NCBI GenBank assembly: GCA_037042915.1
Contig: CM073199.1
Coordinates: 1,054,001-1,118,000, forward strand
Length of the DNA: 64,000 nt
Reading direction: 5' to 3'
From: Auricularia sp. M13
Lineage: Eukaryota; Basidiomycota; Agaricomycetes; Auriculariales; Auriculariaceae
This document shows positions 34,027 through 44,926 of this stretch, one piece after another. The translations under genes and the position numbers were made by a program. The notes beneath the pieces are model-generated. The model saw nothing but the letters and a program-made list of their open reading frames with translations, made no database searches and was not told the origin of the DNA. The first letter of the stretch is position 1. Every line of letters starts with the position of its first letter.

Positions 34027-37000
34027 TTCATCCTCCAGTGATTGCCGCTACTGTATGACTCTGACAATTCCGGGTGGTACTCGTCGTGACGACAGCATCG
34101 AGTGGCTCCCGGTTGAAATCAGTGTCATTTAGATCGACCATTTGATTTTGAATCATTCGCACACTGCAGACCACAATGCCTCGAACCACTGTTGGAACGC
34201 ATGTTGACCATACTATAAACGTGTGGGGAAGAGCGATGGCACCTTCAAGTTGGCACGCAAACAATCGTCCTGAACTCAGAACTGTCCAAACGGTGCCTTT
34301 TGCGGCCCAGGACCATAGCGTCGAAAGCTGCCACAAAATGAACACTGAATATTGAACTATGAACGCGTAGTTGATTCTCGGTCGTCTGCATTTACGCGCG
34401 CTGTGCGGCTGTTGTTGATTCTGACTACACATTACCTATGTAACTATAGTGTCAAGACGAGGTGAACTCGAGGATGCAAGAACCAGGACCGGGTCTGAGC
34501 AAATAGAGATTGGACTGAGCACCGATCCGACAGAGTACACGCAAATTGGAGCTTCAGGGCGCTAGGCTGCGAGTTGTTGGTGAGTTTTATGCCTACTATA
34601 GAAACCATATCATTAAGTAGATCATAAACATAATTAAGTCTCCGGAAAGGAAAGGTAAGGAAAGGAAAGGAGAAGAGAGTTACAGGGGGAGAGGAAGTCT
34701 CATTCAGGAACGACCGCTCCTAGGCTCAATTGGTCGCGCACTCGTCGCGGCATTTATATAGTTGGTGCTGCAGGATCCGGACCCCAGGCCAAGATCGGAT
34801 CCTGGATCCAGAAATTGATTCAATTGGCATCCGTGGTCCTACTGGGAGGATTACTGGGAACATGCCGATATTTCTCTGGTCTCAATTTCTTGGATCAAGC
34901 CTGGCAGACAGGTGTGCAGGCTCAAGAGCTTCTGAGGCATGTTGGAATCAACGTACTGGCAATGGGCATTCACTCTACAACTGCTAACCTTCATCTGCTC
35001 TGCTCTGACCACCTTTCGGATTCCTTTTACGTGCACGGGAAGGTACATCAGCACTCCCGTCCGCTTGCCGGCATAAGGGAGTGCTGATTAAGTAGCGTCT
35101 GCGTTCCGTAGACTAACGGGTCGTCGAAGGCATGTCGCTGCTACTGCTCAGCTTCACTGGGACGACCGTTCGTCGCCTCGCTTTCTGGCGGCTTCTCACA
35201 CCAGGGCATTTAGTATGCCCTTTTCGGGTGCGGGAACGCTCTCCAAGTGAGACGTGAGAGTGCGCCACCACATCTGACCCACGGGCCGCGGTATGCGCCG
35301 CACTTTTCTACGCGCCCCTCCTTGATACAACCCGCATACCCTCTGACGATCTGCTTGCAAAAAAATGAGTAAGTAGCTCCGACTTCACTTTCCACTATTC
35401 AGACTGAGTTGCTTCGTCTGCATGTCCATGGACCCCTAATCTCCTCTGCGGACTTTAGGAAGGAAGATAATCGTTCCAAATGTAAAATGGTCCCCCAGCG
35501 GAATCAAGAAATTTTCCTTCAGACGACGGGCCAAGTTTCACATGTAGCATTGCAAGACGCGACCACATTGACGTCCGCTCACTTCTGCGAACACTATGAC
35601 CATATACGTCTCCATTTCACCTACTTCTGCTAGCGCGGGAATCGAGGTCGTTGACAGTTTTCCTTTGGGGTTTCTGTGCCAGATGTACGAACGGCAACAT
35701 ATCCCTTGAACGGCCACTGTTTGGTCTATATGCTACTAGAACTATTACGCCTCGGTCTTTATGGCACGCGAGGCAGAAAATTACGCGCTGAGCGACTTCG
35801 TCACGTCGGCGAACCTGAGGGAGATGTGGGCATGTACAAGAGTTACTCACGCTCAACTCGTGCTCGATGTTCACGTAGAATAAGCGTGACCTGCACTGCA
35901 AGCCGCCGCCCGCGACGGCGCTCCAATCCGTAAAGCCGTTGATGATCGGGACGGGCATCATGGACGAGCTCAACTGCGAGAACGAGGCGGCCGACATTAC
36001 GCTCACGCGGCTGCCCGCGCCCATCCTCCGCGGCACGTTCGCAAAGGCTTACGTGCTACTCACGAGTCTTGTCTCGTAAACAGGCTGGGACGAGTTGTTG
36101 AAGAGCAGATCTCCTGTATTCGTCATGGAGGAGTGCCGTGCACAGACGGCGACGGCGGACGTGCGCAGCTCGCTCAAGGAACACGACGAGCATGCTTACA
36201 GCACCGCGAGTGAGGGCGCACACGAGCACGAGCACGACGACGCGTTACGTGCAATCCGCAGCCGACCAGGCAACCCAAGCAGCTAGCAGCAGCATTCTCG
36301 CACCACTTCCGAAGCGGAGAGCGCCACGCTCGCCGAGAGCACGAGCAAACACGCACCGTAGCCGAGCACGGATAGCGTCGTGCCAGGGCCCGACGTGCCG
36401 GTCATCAATGTTTCGACGGAGGAGCAGTGGCAGCAGGACGACGAGGAAGCATCCTGAACAAGAACGTCGAGAAACCCACGAAGAACCGTACTGTGCACCA
36501 TGGCGACGAGAAGAATGGCGTTGCAGCACAGACGAGGTGGCCCCGCCCACCGACGTTGGATAAGCTTGATGTCGGACCCCTAGCGCCGGCGCAGACGAGC
36601 AGAGCAACAAGCACTTACGCGAGCGGTGGCTTACAAATTTGCTCTACGAGGTGAGCTCAAGTCCTATTCGGCCATCGTAAGCAGTTCTGCAAGGGGCTGA
36701 CCAACTCGATGCGTAGGATCTGGACGATCTTCCGCCACAAAATCGCGCACCTGTAGACGCAGCACGCAAGACGGGCAAGGAGTAGGAGATCCTGGACAAT
36801 CTGGGGATACTGCTGCACCACGAAGAGGATGCCAATGAGGCAGACCATGGCCAGCGGTGTGCCGTTGAAACTGAAGATTGACTTCGGAAAGCAAAGGGTC
36901 GGTGATGGCCGCGACGACGTTAGGATACGGTAATACCAGATCGGGAAATACTGTTAGAGCATGCCCTTTTGGTGCCTTATTCTTGTCTTGAATCGTTGGG

Positions 37001-37589
37001 ACTATAGACACAAAGGTGACCAAGAAATTCGCAAAATACTCGAAAAATGCGTCTCAAGGATCGGACCTATATCGCGATAAGCCGGGGTCCTCGTGCGGCT
37101 TTCTTCACGTTCTTCCTGAGTTCTTCCCAGGTTCTTCCAACTTTGCCGGGTTTCTGCTTTCAGCTCCTAGTCTAGAACAAGGTACGCCGACCGGCAAATA
37201 TATACTGTAACCTTTTCATATCGTCAGTACTTGGTTCATATCCCACCGTCGCTTGGTTTATTCTTCCATCATGGCGACTGGGACTTGCAGTCATCCGTTA
37301 CAGTATGACATCTCTCGCTAAGTATTCCATTCACAGAAGTTTGAAACCTCCAAGGGACAGCGAGCTGTGTGTCTGACTCGAGAGGGAAACTAGAAACCAC
37401 ATCAAGACCAACCGGCATTTACGCGCAGCTTCTTGAGTTCTTCCAAGTTTGCCGTGCTTCTGGCCCTGGTCTAGAACCAGGAATTTGGAAAGAACCAGGA
37501 AACGCCTGGGCCCCGCCGGCAAGGTACACATACATTACTATCGTCGGTGGTTCAAATCTCAGAGTCGCTTGGACACTCTTCCTTCTCTC
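34027..37589. other. Long degenerate interval with gene remnants
   Basis: Begins with the conserved 3' flank of kinase-like copy 3 (to about 34190). A purine-rich simple repeat (AAGGAAAGG units) lies at 34645-34690. From 35.9 to 36.9 kb there are short coding-like pieces on both strands but no connected gene. Two promoter-like copies lie at about 37083-37205 and 37419-37535, sharing the GTTCTTCCAA...TTTGCCG pattern and a CTAGAAC motif; the first contains a TATA (37197-37205). The second is next to the start of the gene at 37590. Confidence 0.5.
35935..36063 (+). pseudogene. Isolated GC3-rich coding remnant
   Basis: This stretch reads MIGTGIMDELNCENEAADIT then LTRLPAPILRGTFAKAYV, with almost every codon ending in G or C, as in the real exons of this window. 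The flanks lose this bias and have stops. A following piece after an acceptor-like site (about 36081) continues GWDELLKSRSPVFVMEEC. I do not recognise the family. It looks like a leftover exon of a broken gene. Confidence 0.4.
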
Positions 37590-38190
37590 ATGGCCGCTAG
37601 GAGACCTGCTCCGCGTCCAGTCGACATTCATACCTCTGCCACTCTTCAACTCTCAGAAACTTACGACCTCAACGACCTCATTGATGAGGGAAATATCTCC
37701 GCCGATAAACCACTGCCTCCTGGTCCGAACGGGAATGAGGAGTCATGGAACGTCATGATCACCATTCGAATTCCGGCGGCGACGCCTGCCCTACCAGCTC
37801 CATGGGTTGTGACCTCTGTGGCTCGCGATATCACTTTCGGGGGCCAAACCTACCGGATCGATACGCTCGATGAGAGGCTCGAACATTTCTACGGACTCTG
37901 GCGGTATACGCGAACGCCTTCTCGGATGTATAAGGTACATAATCAGTAGAATATCATTGTGTTACTAATTATTTGCAGAAAGAGGGTCAATTGGCCGTCA
38001 TCGAGTTTAAAGACGAGCGAGCGTTCCTGTTACCGATCAAATATTTGGTCAAGGTGACCAAAGAGTCAGTACCTCTGAATCCTTGCGCTTACATACCACT
38101 AACATGATTGTTTCCAGCCCTAAGCCGCCTGGACCGTCTCCGAACAGCAAGTTTCCCGGACTGTTCAGGCCGGCGCCGGTGGCGGCGTGA
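37590..38190 (+). CDS. Hypothetical small protein (intact copy of a duplicated gene)
   Basis: Three exons. Exon 1 from ATG 37590 (MAARRPAPRPVDIHTSATLQ) runs through VARDITFGGQTYRIDTLDER to SRMYK. An intron (about 37936-37978) leads to KEGQLAVIEFKDERAFLLPI. A second intron with donor GTCAGTACC leads to PKPPGPSPNSKFPGLFRPAP and the stop at 38190. Length is about 165 residues. No signal peptide, no membrane segment, no known domain. The same gene plan recurs, truncated at the front, at 29.76-30.20 kb, so exon borders are supported by comparison. It converges with the kelch gene. Confidence 0.7.
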
Positions 38191-38821
38191 TGTATCCTCG
38201 GCCGTTCGCGACGTCGACTCGTCCATGTTTTTGTACTCCAAATGTGATGTTGAACTGTCCTGTACTCTTTCGCCAAGGCTTTCGAGTAGTTGCGGAATGA
38301 TAGCTGAAGCTCTGTATGAACCATTGCGCAAGCACGATGACGGCCGATCGGTCCCAAAGTACTCGGTCTACAGCACGACTTCGCGAGTCGCCAGTTTCCA
38401 GCAGCCGTTGTCGTCCAATGAACAATGCGTATTCAAGACTTGGCTATCATAAGTATGCACCGTGACCGTGACAATCATGAGGAGAGGAGAGGATGGAGAG
38501 AGATCGAGCAGGAGCGCGAGGCAGAGTAAGGGTAAGCGTAAGAGTAAGAGTAAATGGAAACCAAAACAATAACGGGGGCAGCCAAAAAACGAAAAACGCA
38601 CAGAGGCAAGCAGGCAAAAGGGGAAAAGAGAGCGGGGCAAGCGCAAGGAGACAAAGAGCGGAGCAAAGAGGGCAGCGCACGCAAAATGGGATGGGATGGC
38701 AATAAGGTGAAAACGGCGCGAGAACGCAGAATGCAAGTGTGGAGTAACAGTAGGTGTAGGGCGTCAGAGTAGTAGTAGCTGAACGGGGCCGCCGGGCAAA
38801 GGAGAGGTACTTTACACAGAG

Positions 38822-38847
38822 CGCCAGCGCGTGCGCGCTGGCGTTTT
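38822..38847. repeat. Perfect 9-bp hairpin followed by T-run (copy B)
   Basis: CGCCAGCGC, loop GTGC, GCGCTGGCG, then TTTT, between the convergent ends of the small unknown gene and the kelch gene. The stem is unchanged relative to copy A at 30840-30861, while the loop differs by one base. Confidence 0.75.
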
Positions 38848-38933
38848 ACCGTCACGGTCGAACTCCAACCGCCGGCCTCGTCACCCAGTTGGCGGGCACG
38901 GCACCCCGCCCCAGTTGGCGGGCAAGACGCGCC

Positions 38934-40680
38934 CTAGTTGGCATTCATGGCAAAGCTGGTGACCTGCGGGAGGTAGGCGGCGGCGGCGAGGTCGAGGATG
39001 TGGACGTCGTCGAACGCGGACGTGCCGTCGAAGCCGCCGAGGACGAAGAGGCGCGAGTCGGCGAGGAACGCGCTCTGGTACGCGCGCACGCTCGGCGGGC
39101 GGCCCATGCACGGCCGCGACTCCCATTGCAGCGTGACTTCGCCTTGGCCGTCAGTCAAGCGGAGCGGGCGGAGGCGGAGGGGGCGGGTGAGGGCGGAGTG
39201 GATGAGCGAACGGAGTGGGAAGCAGGTGGACGGAGGGGCATGGGAATGAGGAGGAATGTGGAGGGGAGGGGAGACTTACTCAGGTTGAACAGCAGCAGCT
39301 CGTTGGTGTATTTCTGCGAGTCGTGCCCGCCCATGACGAAGAGGTAGGAGCCGACCTGCGTCGCGCAGTGCGAGAGCCGGCGGTAGCTCTTTTCGGTGAC
39401 GACGTTGCGCCATTCGAATGTGTCTGTGGGGGGCGTCAGCATGTCGTGTATTTGGACAACGAGGTTCGCAGAAGGGTGTGCGACAACTTGGCAGCAGCAC
39501 GCTTCGCCGCCTTTGCCCCTGAGAGAAGAGTTGTCCGGGACCGCGACACAAATGTGTGCGCACACCTCGACGGCTCATCGGGCACTGCACACCGCAACTG
39601 AAACGTATGCTCACCTAGGTTGAGGACCCAGATGTCCTGGAAACATTCCCGGCCGTCGCTGCCGCCCACGACGACCATGTTTTGCGCGACGAGGTTGGCG
39701 GTATGGTATCCTCTTGGACTGGGCCGCTTGCCATGCGTTTCTACCTGTTCCCAGCGCATGCGGTCGACGGGTACGGAGACGTCTAGCGCCCAGACATCGT
39801 TTAGCGCGCGGACGCCGTTGCCGCCGCCAAAGACCCATATCTTGCCCTTGTAGTATACCGCGGTGTGGGCGCGGCGCTGTAGGGGTTTGAGACCTGCGAC
39901 TGTGACCGAGGACCATTTTCGCTGGGCGGTGTCGAGGATGTAGAGCGAGTCGTAGTAGTCGGCGTTGGCGCCGCCGCCAAAGACGAATATGCGCTTGCCG
40001 TCGACGAGGGTTGCGGTGTGGGCTCTGCAGGGGACGGGCCAGTCGCCTGCGAGGTCTGGATGGGACCACTGGAAGGTCTCGATGTCGAGGCAGTAGACGT
40101 CGCGCGAGCAGCCGTGCTCGTCGCAGCCGCCGAAGACCCAGGCGACGGAGTCGACGAGCGTGGACGTGTGGGCGCGGAACTTGCGCGAGGGCAGCAGGCC
40201 GTGGACGGGCGCGCGCGACCAGTACATGACCGTCGGCGGCGCGGGGTCGGCGTGCCCCGCGGGCAGGTGCGGCGTGTTGCGCATCCGCGCCTTGCGCTCG
40301 CTGCCACTGCCGCTGCCGTGGGCGGGCGCCGACGAGCGCGTGCGCGGGCTGCTGCCGGCGGGCGTGGCGCGCGAGCGGTGCTGGGCGCCGGCGGTCGACG
40401 AGGAGCCGGCGGGCGCGGTCGACGAGGACGGCGTGCCCGAGCGCACGAGCAGGTCGCTGGGCGACGGGTGCAGCGGCGGGAGCGCGGAGGACGGCGGCGG
40501 CATCGCGGAGGGCGCGAGCGAGACGGCGTCTTGGGCGTCGGCGAGCATGTCTAGCGGCGGCAGGTGGATGGCGCTTCCGACGGCGCTAGACAGCCCCTGT
40601 CCGTCCTCGACCTCAAACTGAGACAGGTAGCTCGCGTCCGCCGCCTCCACGCTCACGTTTACCGGCGCTGCGTTGGGCAT
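38934..40680 (-). CDS. Kelch-repeat beta-propeller protein
   Basis: The ATG at 40680 starts MPNAAPVNVSVEAADASYLS. The first ~150 residues are Ser/Pro/Ala-rich and probably disordered. Then six kelch repeats follow: FRAHTSTLVDSVAWVFGGCD, CRAHTATLVDGKRIFVFGGG, RRAHTAVYYKGKIWVFGGGN, PRGYHTANLVAQNMVVVGGS, LSHCATQVGSYLFVMGGHD and VRAYQSAFLADSRLFVLGGF. Two introns split the last repeats (about 39612-39430 and 39283-39160). It ends VTSFAMNAN. Single propellers of this type bind protein partners, often in cell-polarity or ubiquitin-ligase complexes; the exact partner is unknown. No membrane segment or signal peptide. The 3' part is duplicated and broken at 31.0-31.76 kb. Confidence 0.9.
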
Positions 40681-41621
40681 CGTACAGAGTCCAAGTCTGA
40701 GTCTCAGTCTCAGCTTTTTTTTGGCGCGCCTCAGTTGCTTCCGCCGAATTCTTACTTTCTCTCCAGTTTTTGTTACTATGGCGAGCATCAAATTGAACAT
40801 CCTCCTCCTCACACAACGTGTCCTCAACGTGCCCCTCGCCGCCCCCACCGCTGGACGCCCGCAGAAATCCGGCACCCGGACATCTTGCCGAGGGATATGA
40901 AACGCGCCCTGGGGATGGACGGATGCCCCTTCTACGCGACAGCGCCGCGCTAAACTGAACCAGCCCTGTCCCCATCGCCGTCTGGCTCCCTCTCCTCTCG
41001 CTGCATGCTGGAGATCGTCGCAGTACGGTACGCCAGTCGCCCGGACACATATAAACAGCGGAACGGCCTCTGCGAAGCATCGCCACGTTGCTCCGGCCTT
41101 CGGGACCGTCGCACGCGCAGCGGAATCTCAGGGTTCTGCCATACAGCCCGTAGTGTGCTAGCTGTGGCGGACGTCCTGCTCTTAGACTTGTCCTCGGCGG
41201 AGGTGGCGATCTCGGAGCGCGCCTGACGCTGGCTGCGCTTGTCAGTACGTACGAGTCGCAATATCCGGATTCTGCTTCTGTGATCATCTTCTGCACGGAT
41301 TGTTCGCTATATTCGTATCCCACACACTGGCAGCAATGGTGGACGTGCTGCCTCACAGGAGATCTATTCACGGCGCGCGCTCTCGATCTGCCTTTGCTCG
41401 TATTTTTCTTGAGGCAAGGGCATCTCAGGCTTAGGCTCTAGCTCTGCATCACGCGTCCTATTTTGTGCCTTGGAGCTGGATCTGCCTCATCAACAGTCAT
41501 ACAAAAGGCACTCAATTTTCGCAGGACTCGTACTGTACACATTAGACTTGTACAGCAGCGTATAGACGGACACACAGGCAACACCAGAGACAGAGAGAAA
41601 AGGAACTCAAACGTGGCACGT
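40681..41621. other. Kelch promoter and membrane-gene 3' flank
   Basis: Between two minus-strand genes. The first 200 bases upstream of the kelch ATG are pyrimidine-rich on the plus strand. I see no separate gene. Confidence 0.55.
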
Positions 41622-42843
41622 CTACACGGAAACCATCGGATGCTCGTCGCCGCCCTGCTCGTTGAGGTTCTCCCCGTCCTTATCCTCCCACTCCTGCTGC
41701 GTCTCGCTCTGCTTGCGTTTAAATCCCAAGCTGACGCTCCCCGGCGGGCCCGACGACGCCGCAGCCGTGGCGTCCGAGTCCTTGCTGATGTGGTCCTTCA
41801 CGGCGATGCCGAGCGCCATGCGGAGGACGATGAGCGTCGGCGCGATGACGGTCGCCGAGCACAGCAGCGCGGAGAACGCGTACTGCCGCGGCGAGTTGAG
41901 GTGGAAGAGCGGGATGTACACGATCCCGCTCACCGCGTACACCGCCGCGCTCTCGACGACGATCGCCGCGAGCCCGAGGTACTCGCCGCGCTGCCGCAGC
42001 CGCGCCATCTGCCGCTGGTGGTGCAGCAGCTTGCCCGTGATCAGCAGCGTGGAGAGGATGTTGAACCCCACGCTGATCGACCAGAAGGCCGTCCCGAATT
42101 GCGTGAACTCGTGCTGCCCGAAGGCGCCCGTGGGCTGCGAGGCCCAGTAGAGCGTTCCAATGCCCGTTGCTGCGTTGGATGAGTGCGATGCGGGGGAGGA
42201 AGGGAGAGGGAGAACGCAGGCTCACCGATCGTGCCGAGGTAGATGAGCGCGGGGAAGGCGACGATGAGGAAGTTGCGCTGCCAGATGATCCAGGTGCGGT
42301 ACAACTGTCATTCGCGCTCTCAATGTCTTACTTTCGTCCGTAGCAGAGACCCGAAGACGCACGATGAGACTGTCCGCGAGCCAGATATTCACGACGCTCG
42401 CGGTGTTCTTGGTGATGGACAGGCTCGATGAACCCGTCAGCGTGGCGTACGCGCCGCTATTCCAACCGCATGAGACACAACACGCGCGGGGGAGGGGGAA
42501 GGACGCACGGATCCATGGGAGTCTCGACGAACTCGACCTCGCTCCATTTAGCGCCGCACGTGAAGTAGACGACCGTCACGCAGAACATGAGCACGGTGTA
42601 GCCCGAGGTGATGTAGTGCCCCGCCGTGCGCGCGCGCCGCTCGTACAGGAAGTGCATGCAGATGCCCGCCAGCACGACGTACATCCCTTCATCAGGTCGA
42701 TTTTAATTCAGCCGCAAGGATGTCTCATCACGCTGGCACGCACCGAAGGTGACGCACGCGACGACGGCCGCGGCGTAGCTCTGCCGCGCGATGGTCAGCG
42801 CCATCGCCGCCGCCGCGGGATCCTCTTGCTGCTGGTCGGACAT
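41622..42843 (-). CDS. Seven-helix integral membrane protein (basidiomycete-expanded type)
   Basis: The ATG at 42843 gives MSDQQQEDPAAAAMAL and a first exon ending VVACVTF. Later exons read GMYVVLAGICMHFLYERRA, GHYITSGYTVLMFCVTVVYF, ASVVNIWLADSLIVRLR, YRTWIIWQRNFLIVAFPALI and, in the long last exon, GFNILSTLLITGKLLHHQRQ, VESAAVYAVSGIVYIPLF and ATVIAPTLIVLRMALGIAV. That makes seven hydrophobic helices and a charged cytosolic tail ending DEHPMVSV. The YRTW-I-W-R segment after the third helix and the IAPTLI-RMALG end are typical of the many Agaricomycete seven-helix proteins of unknown ligand (DUF6534-like). Five or six exons. A middle piece is duplicated and inverted at 31.76-32.24 kb. Confidence 0.82.
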
Positions 42844-43415
42844 GTCAATGTGGAGGCGAGGGCGAGGGAAAGAGAGAGCAAGTGCAGCTAAGTTTGGATG
42901 GCTGGGTTTTGAGTGAGACTGTGAGACGTTTGATTGCTCGCTCCCCCGAAAGCTTGTCCGACACCCTAAGCTCGCGGGACCCCGCTCTGGGATAAGAATC
43001 TAGGGTAACTTGGGCAGCTTGTAGGCTGATTGATTTGCTGCTGATAGATGCGCCTGGAACACTGCTGTGAGAGGCAGAGCAGCGGGCGGAGTCAAATCTG
43101 TCTGAGTGACATGTCACGTGACCTGATATTGCCTCCGGCATCTCGTGCTACGGATAATCATGGGCAGACACACATAGTGGCATCCATCGGTATAGGACAT
43201 GGAATATGATATGATCCGGTTGCAGGAATGCATTTAGAAGACCAGGAGAGGCGACACCACGCTCCGCCGGCTCCTCGGCCCAAGCTTTACCATTGGCACC
43301 ACGCTATGGCGCAGAGTTACTGTGGTACACACAGAGGTTCACAGCCTCCAATATGTATCCCGTGGTCATCTCTTTACCACGCTTGCCTAAGCGAAGCGTC
43401 GCCCCGCGCCCACGG

Positions 43416-43421
43416 TATAAA
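43416..43421 (+). promoter_or_regulatory. TATA box of the gene at 43625
   Basis: TATAAA within CCACGGTATAAAGTGCG, about 205 bp before the ATG. No closer TATA is seen. Confidence 0.55.
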
Positions 43422-43479
43422 GTGCGCGTGATCTCGCCCCCCATCGTTCCTCCTCCCACTTTCAGCCTTCCGCCAGGCT

Positions 43480-43587
43480 CCTCAAGACTCAGCAACCACC
43501 GTTACCTCAAGACTCAGCAGCCGCCTGGACATCAAGACTCGACAGCCCCGGGACCTCCAGACTCGACAGCCATCGGAACATCAAGCC
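43480..43587 (+). repeat. Four-unit 25-bp repeat in the predicted 5' leader
   Basis: Units at 43480-43504, 43505-43529, 43530-43553 and 43554-43578, plus a partial fifth. The core is (C)ATCAAGACTC(A/G)(G/A)CAGCC. They lie between the TATA and the ATG of the downstream gene. Confidence 0.85.
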
Positions 43588-43624
43588 ACAACCAGCCTCA
43601 CGCCGTCCTCGATCGCTGAACACC

Positions 43625-44470
43625 ATGCCTCGCCTTGCGAACCCGCGCACGAAGTACCGCAACCACTCCACCATCTCCCCGCTCAACACCGCGTCCCGAG
43701 GGAACCGGTTGTTCTCGATGAGCTTCTGGCGTGGGCTGCTGGGGACGCGCAGTCTTCCGACCACGGGTGCGAGCAGCGGCAGCGAGCAGGCTGGGACTGT
43801 ACTGGTTGCGAAGAGCCGGAGTGCGAGGTTCGACAGCCCTCCGCCCGAGGACGTTCGTTGCCCGGATTCCGCGAAGAAAGTGCTGCAGTGGCTGGACGGC
43901 ACCACCTCGCAGGCTTGCGACTTCAAGAACGCGCGCGCTCAATCTCCGGTCATGCCAGGCGCGTTCCCCGTCGACGAGCCATCGTTCATCATGGCCACTG
44001 GCAGCGGCTACGAGTCGAACGGCACCATAAAGTCATACTGGCAGGGCTCCGAGTCCGCATCGGAGTCGGAGGGGCGCACTCCCAGCATCGATCTGTACTG
44101 GGGCTCTCGATCTGAGTCCGAGGCTCGGGTTCAGGCACTGGCTCTGGAGCGCGACGACGACTGGGAGACTGAGACGGAGCGCGAGTCCGGATCCGAGTCC
44201 TCCGGCGCGAATGCCAATGAGTCTGGCTCGGACACCTCGCGCGAAGGCACGCCGGTCCGCAAAGGCAAGCTGCCGGAGCTGTCTGCGAGCGGCTCTTTCG
44301 ATACTCTGGTGGTCTTGGACGCGTTGCTTGGGCCGAACGCGCCGGCTGGGGGCATCGCGCGCTACGAGCACTATCGGGCCAAATTGAGGAACCTCGATCG
44401 CGATGCGACGCCGACTGAGGTCAACTCTGAGGCTTCGTCCGACGGGGAGTACGTCGGCTACCACGTTTGA
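43625..44470 (+). CDS. Hypothetical Ser/Glu-rich protein, single exon
   Basis: An uninterrupted 281-residue frame with strong GC3 bias. The N-terminus is basic (MPRLANPRTKYRNHSTIS). A middle region contains CPDSAKKVLQWLDGTT, and the C-terminal half is acidic and Ser-rich (ETETERESGSESSGANANES), then SFDTLVVLDALLGPNAPAG and a Glu/Asp-rich end. No signal peptide, membrane segment or known domain. The lack of introns is unusual beside its neighbours. Its promoter has a TATA and the leader a tandem repeat. Likely a disordered nuclear or cytosolic protein. Confidence 0.75.
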   Translation: MPRLANPRTKYRNHSTISPLNTASRGNRLFSMSFWRGLLGTRSLPTTGASSGSEQAGTVLVAKSRSARFDSPPPEDVRCPDSAKKVLQWLDGTTSQACDFKNARAQSPVMPGAFPVDEPSFIMATGSGYESNGTIKSYWQGSESASESEGRTPSIDLYWGSRSESEARVQALALERDDDWETETERESGSESSGANANESGSDTSREGTPVRKGKLPELSASGSFDTLVVLDALLGPNAPAGGIARYEHYRAKLRNLDRDATPTEVNSEASSDGEYVGYHV

Positions 44471-44926
44471 AGCATGAGCAGTCAACCTGGGTTCCTGGTG
44501 GCAATTTCTTCACGACCCCCTGTGCCTCTGGAAGGCATGGCATCGCACACATTCTTTCTCTACATTCATTTCCGTTCCTCAAGTATCCTCTCGCCGTGTA
44601 TTGCTCTTGTGCAGTAGTTTCCTGTAGCTCGTAGTACATTCAGGGCCCTCCCACGGTTCCTTACGTCTCTCTCTCTCTTTCTCTCTCTTCTTCTTCTTCT
44701 TGAATCCTCGCCCTCTCCATATATCTCTCTTTAGTACGGTAGGTATATATCTTTTTTCAATAAAGGCAGTTTTTCTTGGATGTTGTTTTTTTTGCGCGTC
44801 TCCGGCCATCAGGATCATGTGCCGCAGACTGAATTGACGGACCGCCGCTTCCGGACCGTACACGGCTCTCCATGACCGTCGCCCAATCCTGGCTGCTGCT
44901 TTTCCCGTCAGGCTTGAGCTTGAGCC
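44471..44926. other. Spacer with CT-rich tracts
   Basis: Contains a CT/CTT simple repeat (44671-44702) and an AATAAAG string (44759-44765) that may belong to the 3' end of the upstream gene. No gene seen. Confidence 0.6.

Larger units (their letters stand above)
42844..43624. other. Divergent promoter region with TATA and leader repeats
   Basis: Lies between the heads of the membrane gene and the plus-strand gene at 43625. A TATAAA at 43416-43421 probably serves the latter, putting its transcript start near 43445 and leaving a leader of about 180 nt that contains the 25-bp repeats. Confidence 0.6.

Noticed and set aside
36657-36848. Second seven-helix membrane gene on the minus strand
   Set aside because: One or two hydrophobic stretches only, with no connected exons; kept as a remnant in the findings.
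22000-43000. A transposon or virus-like element as carrier of the duplications
   Set aside because: No transposase, reverse transcriptase, integrase, terminal repeats or target-site duplications were seen at the block edges.
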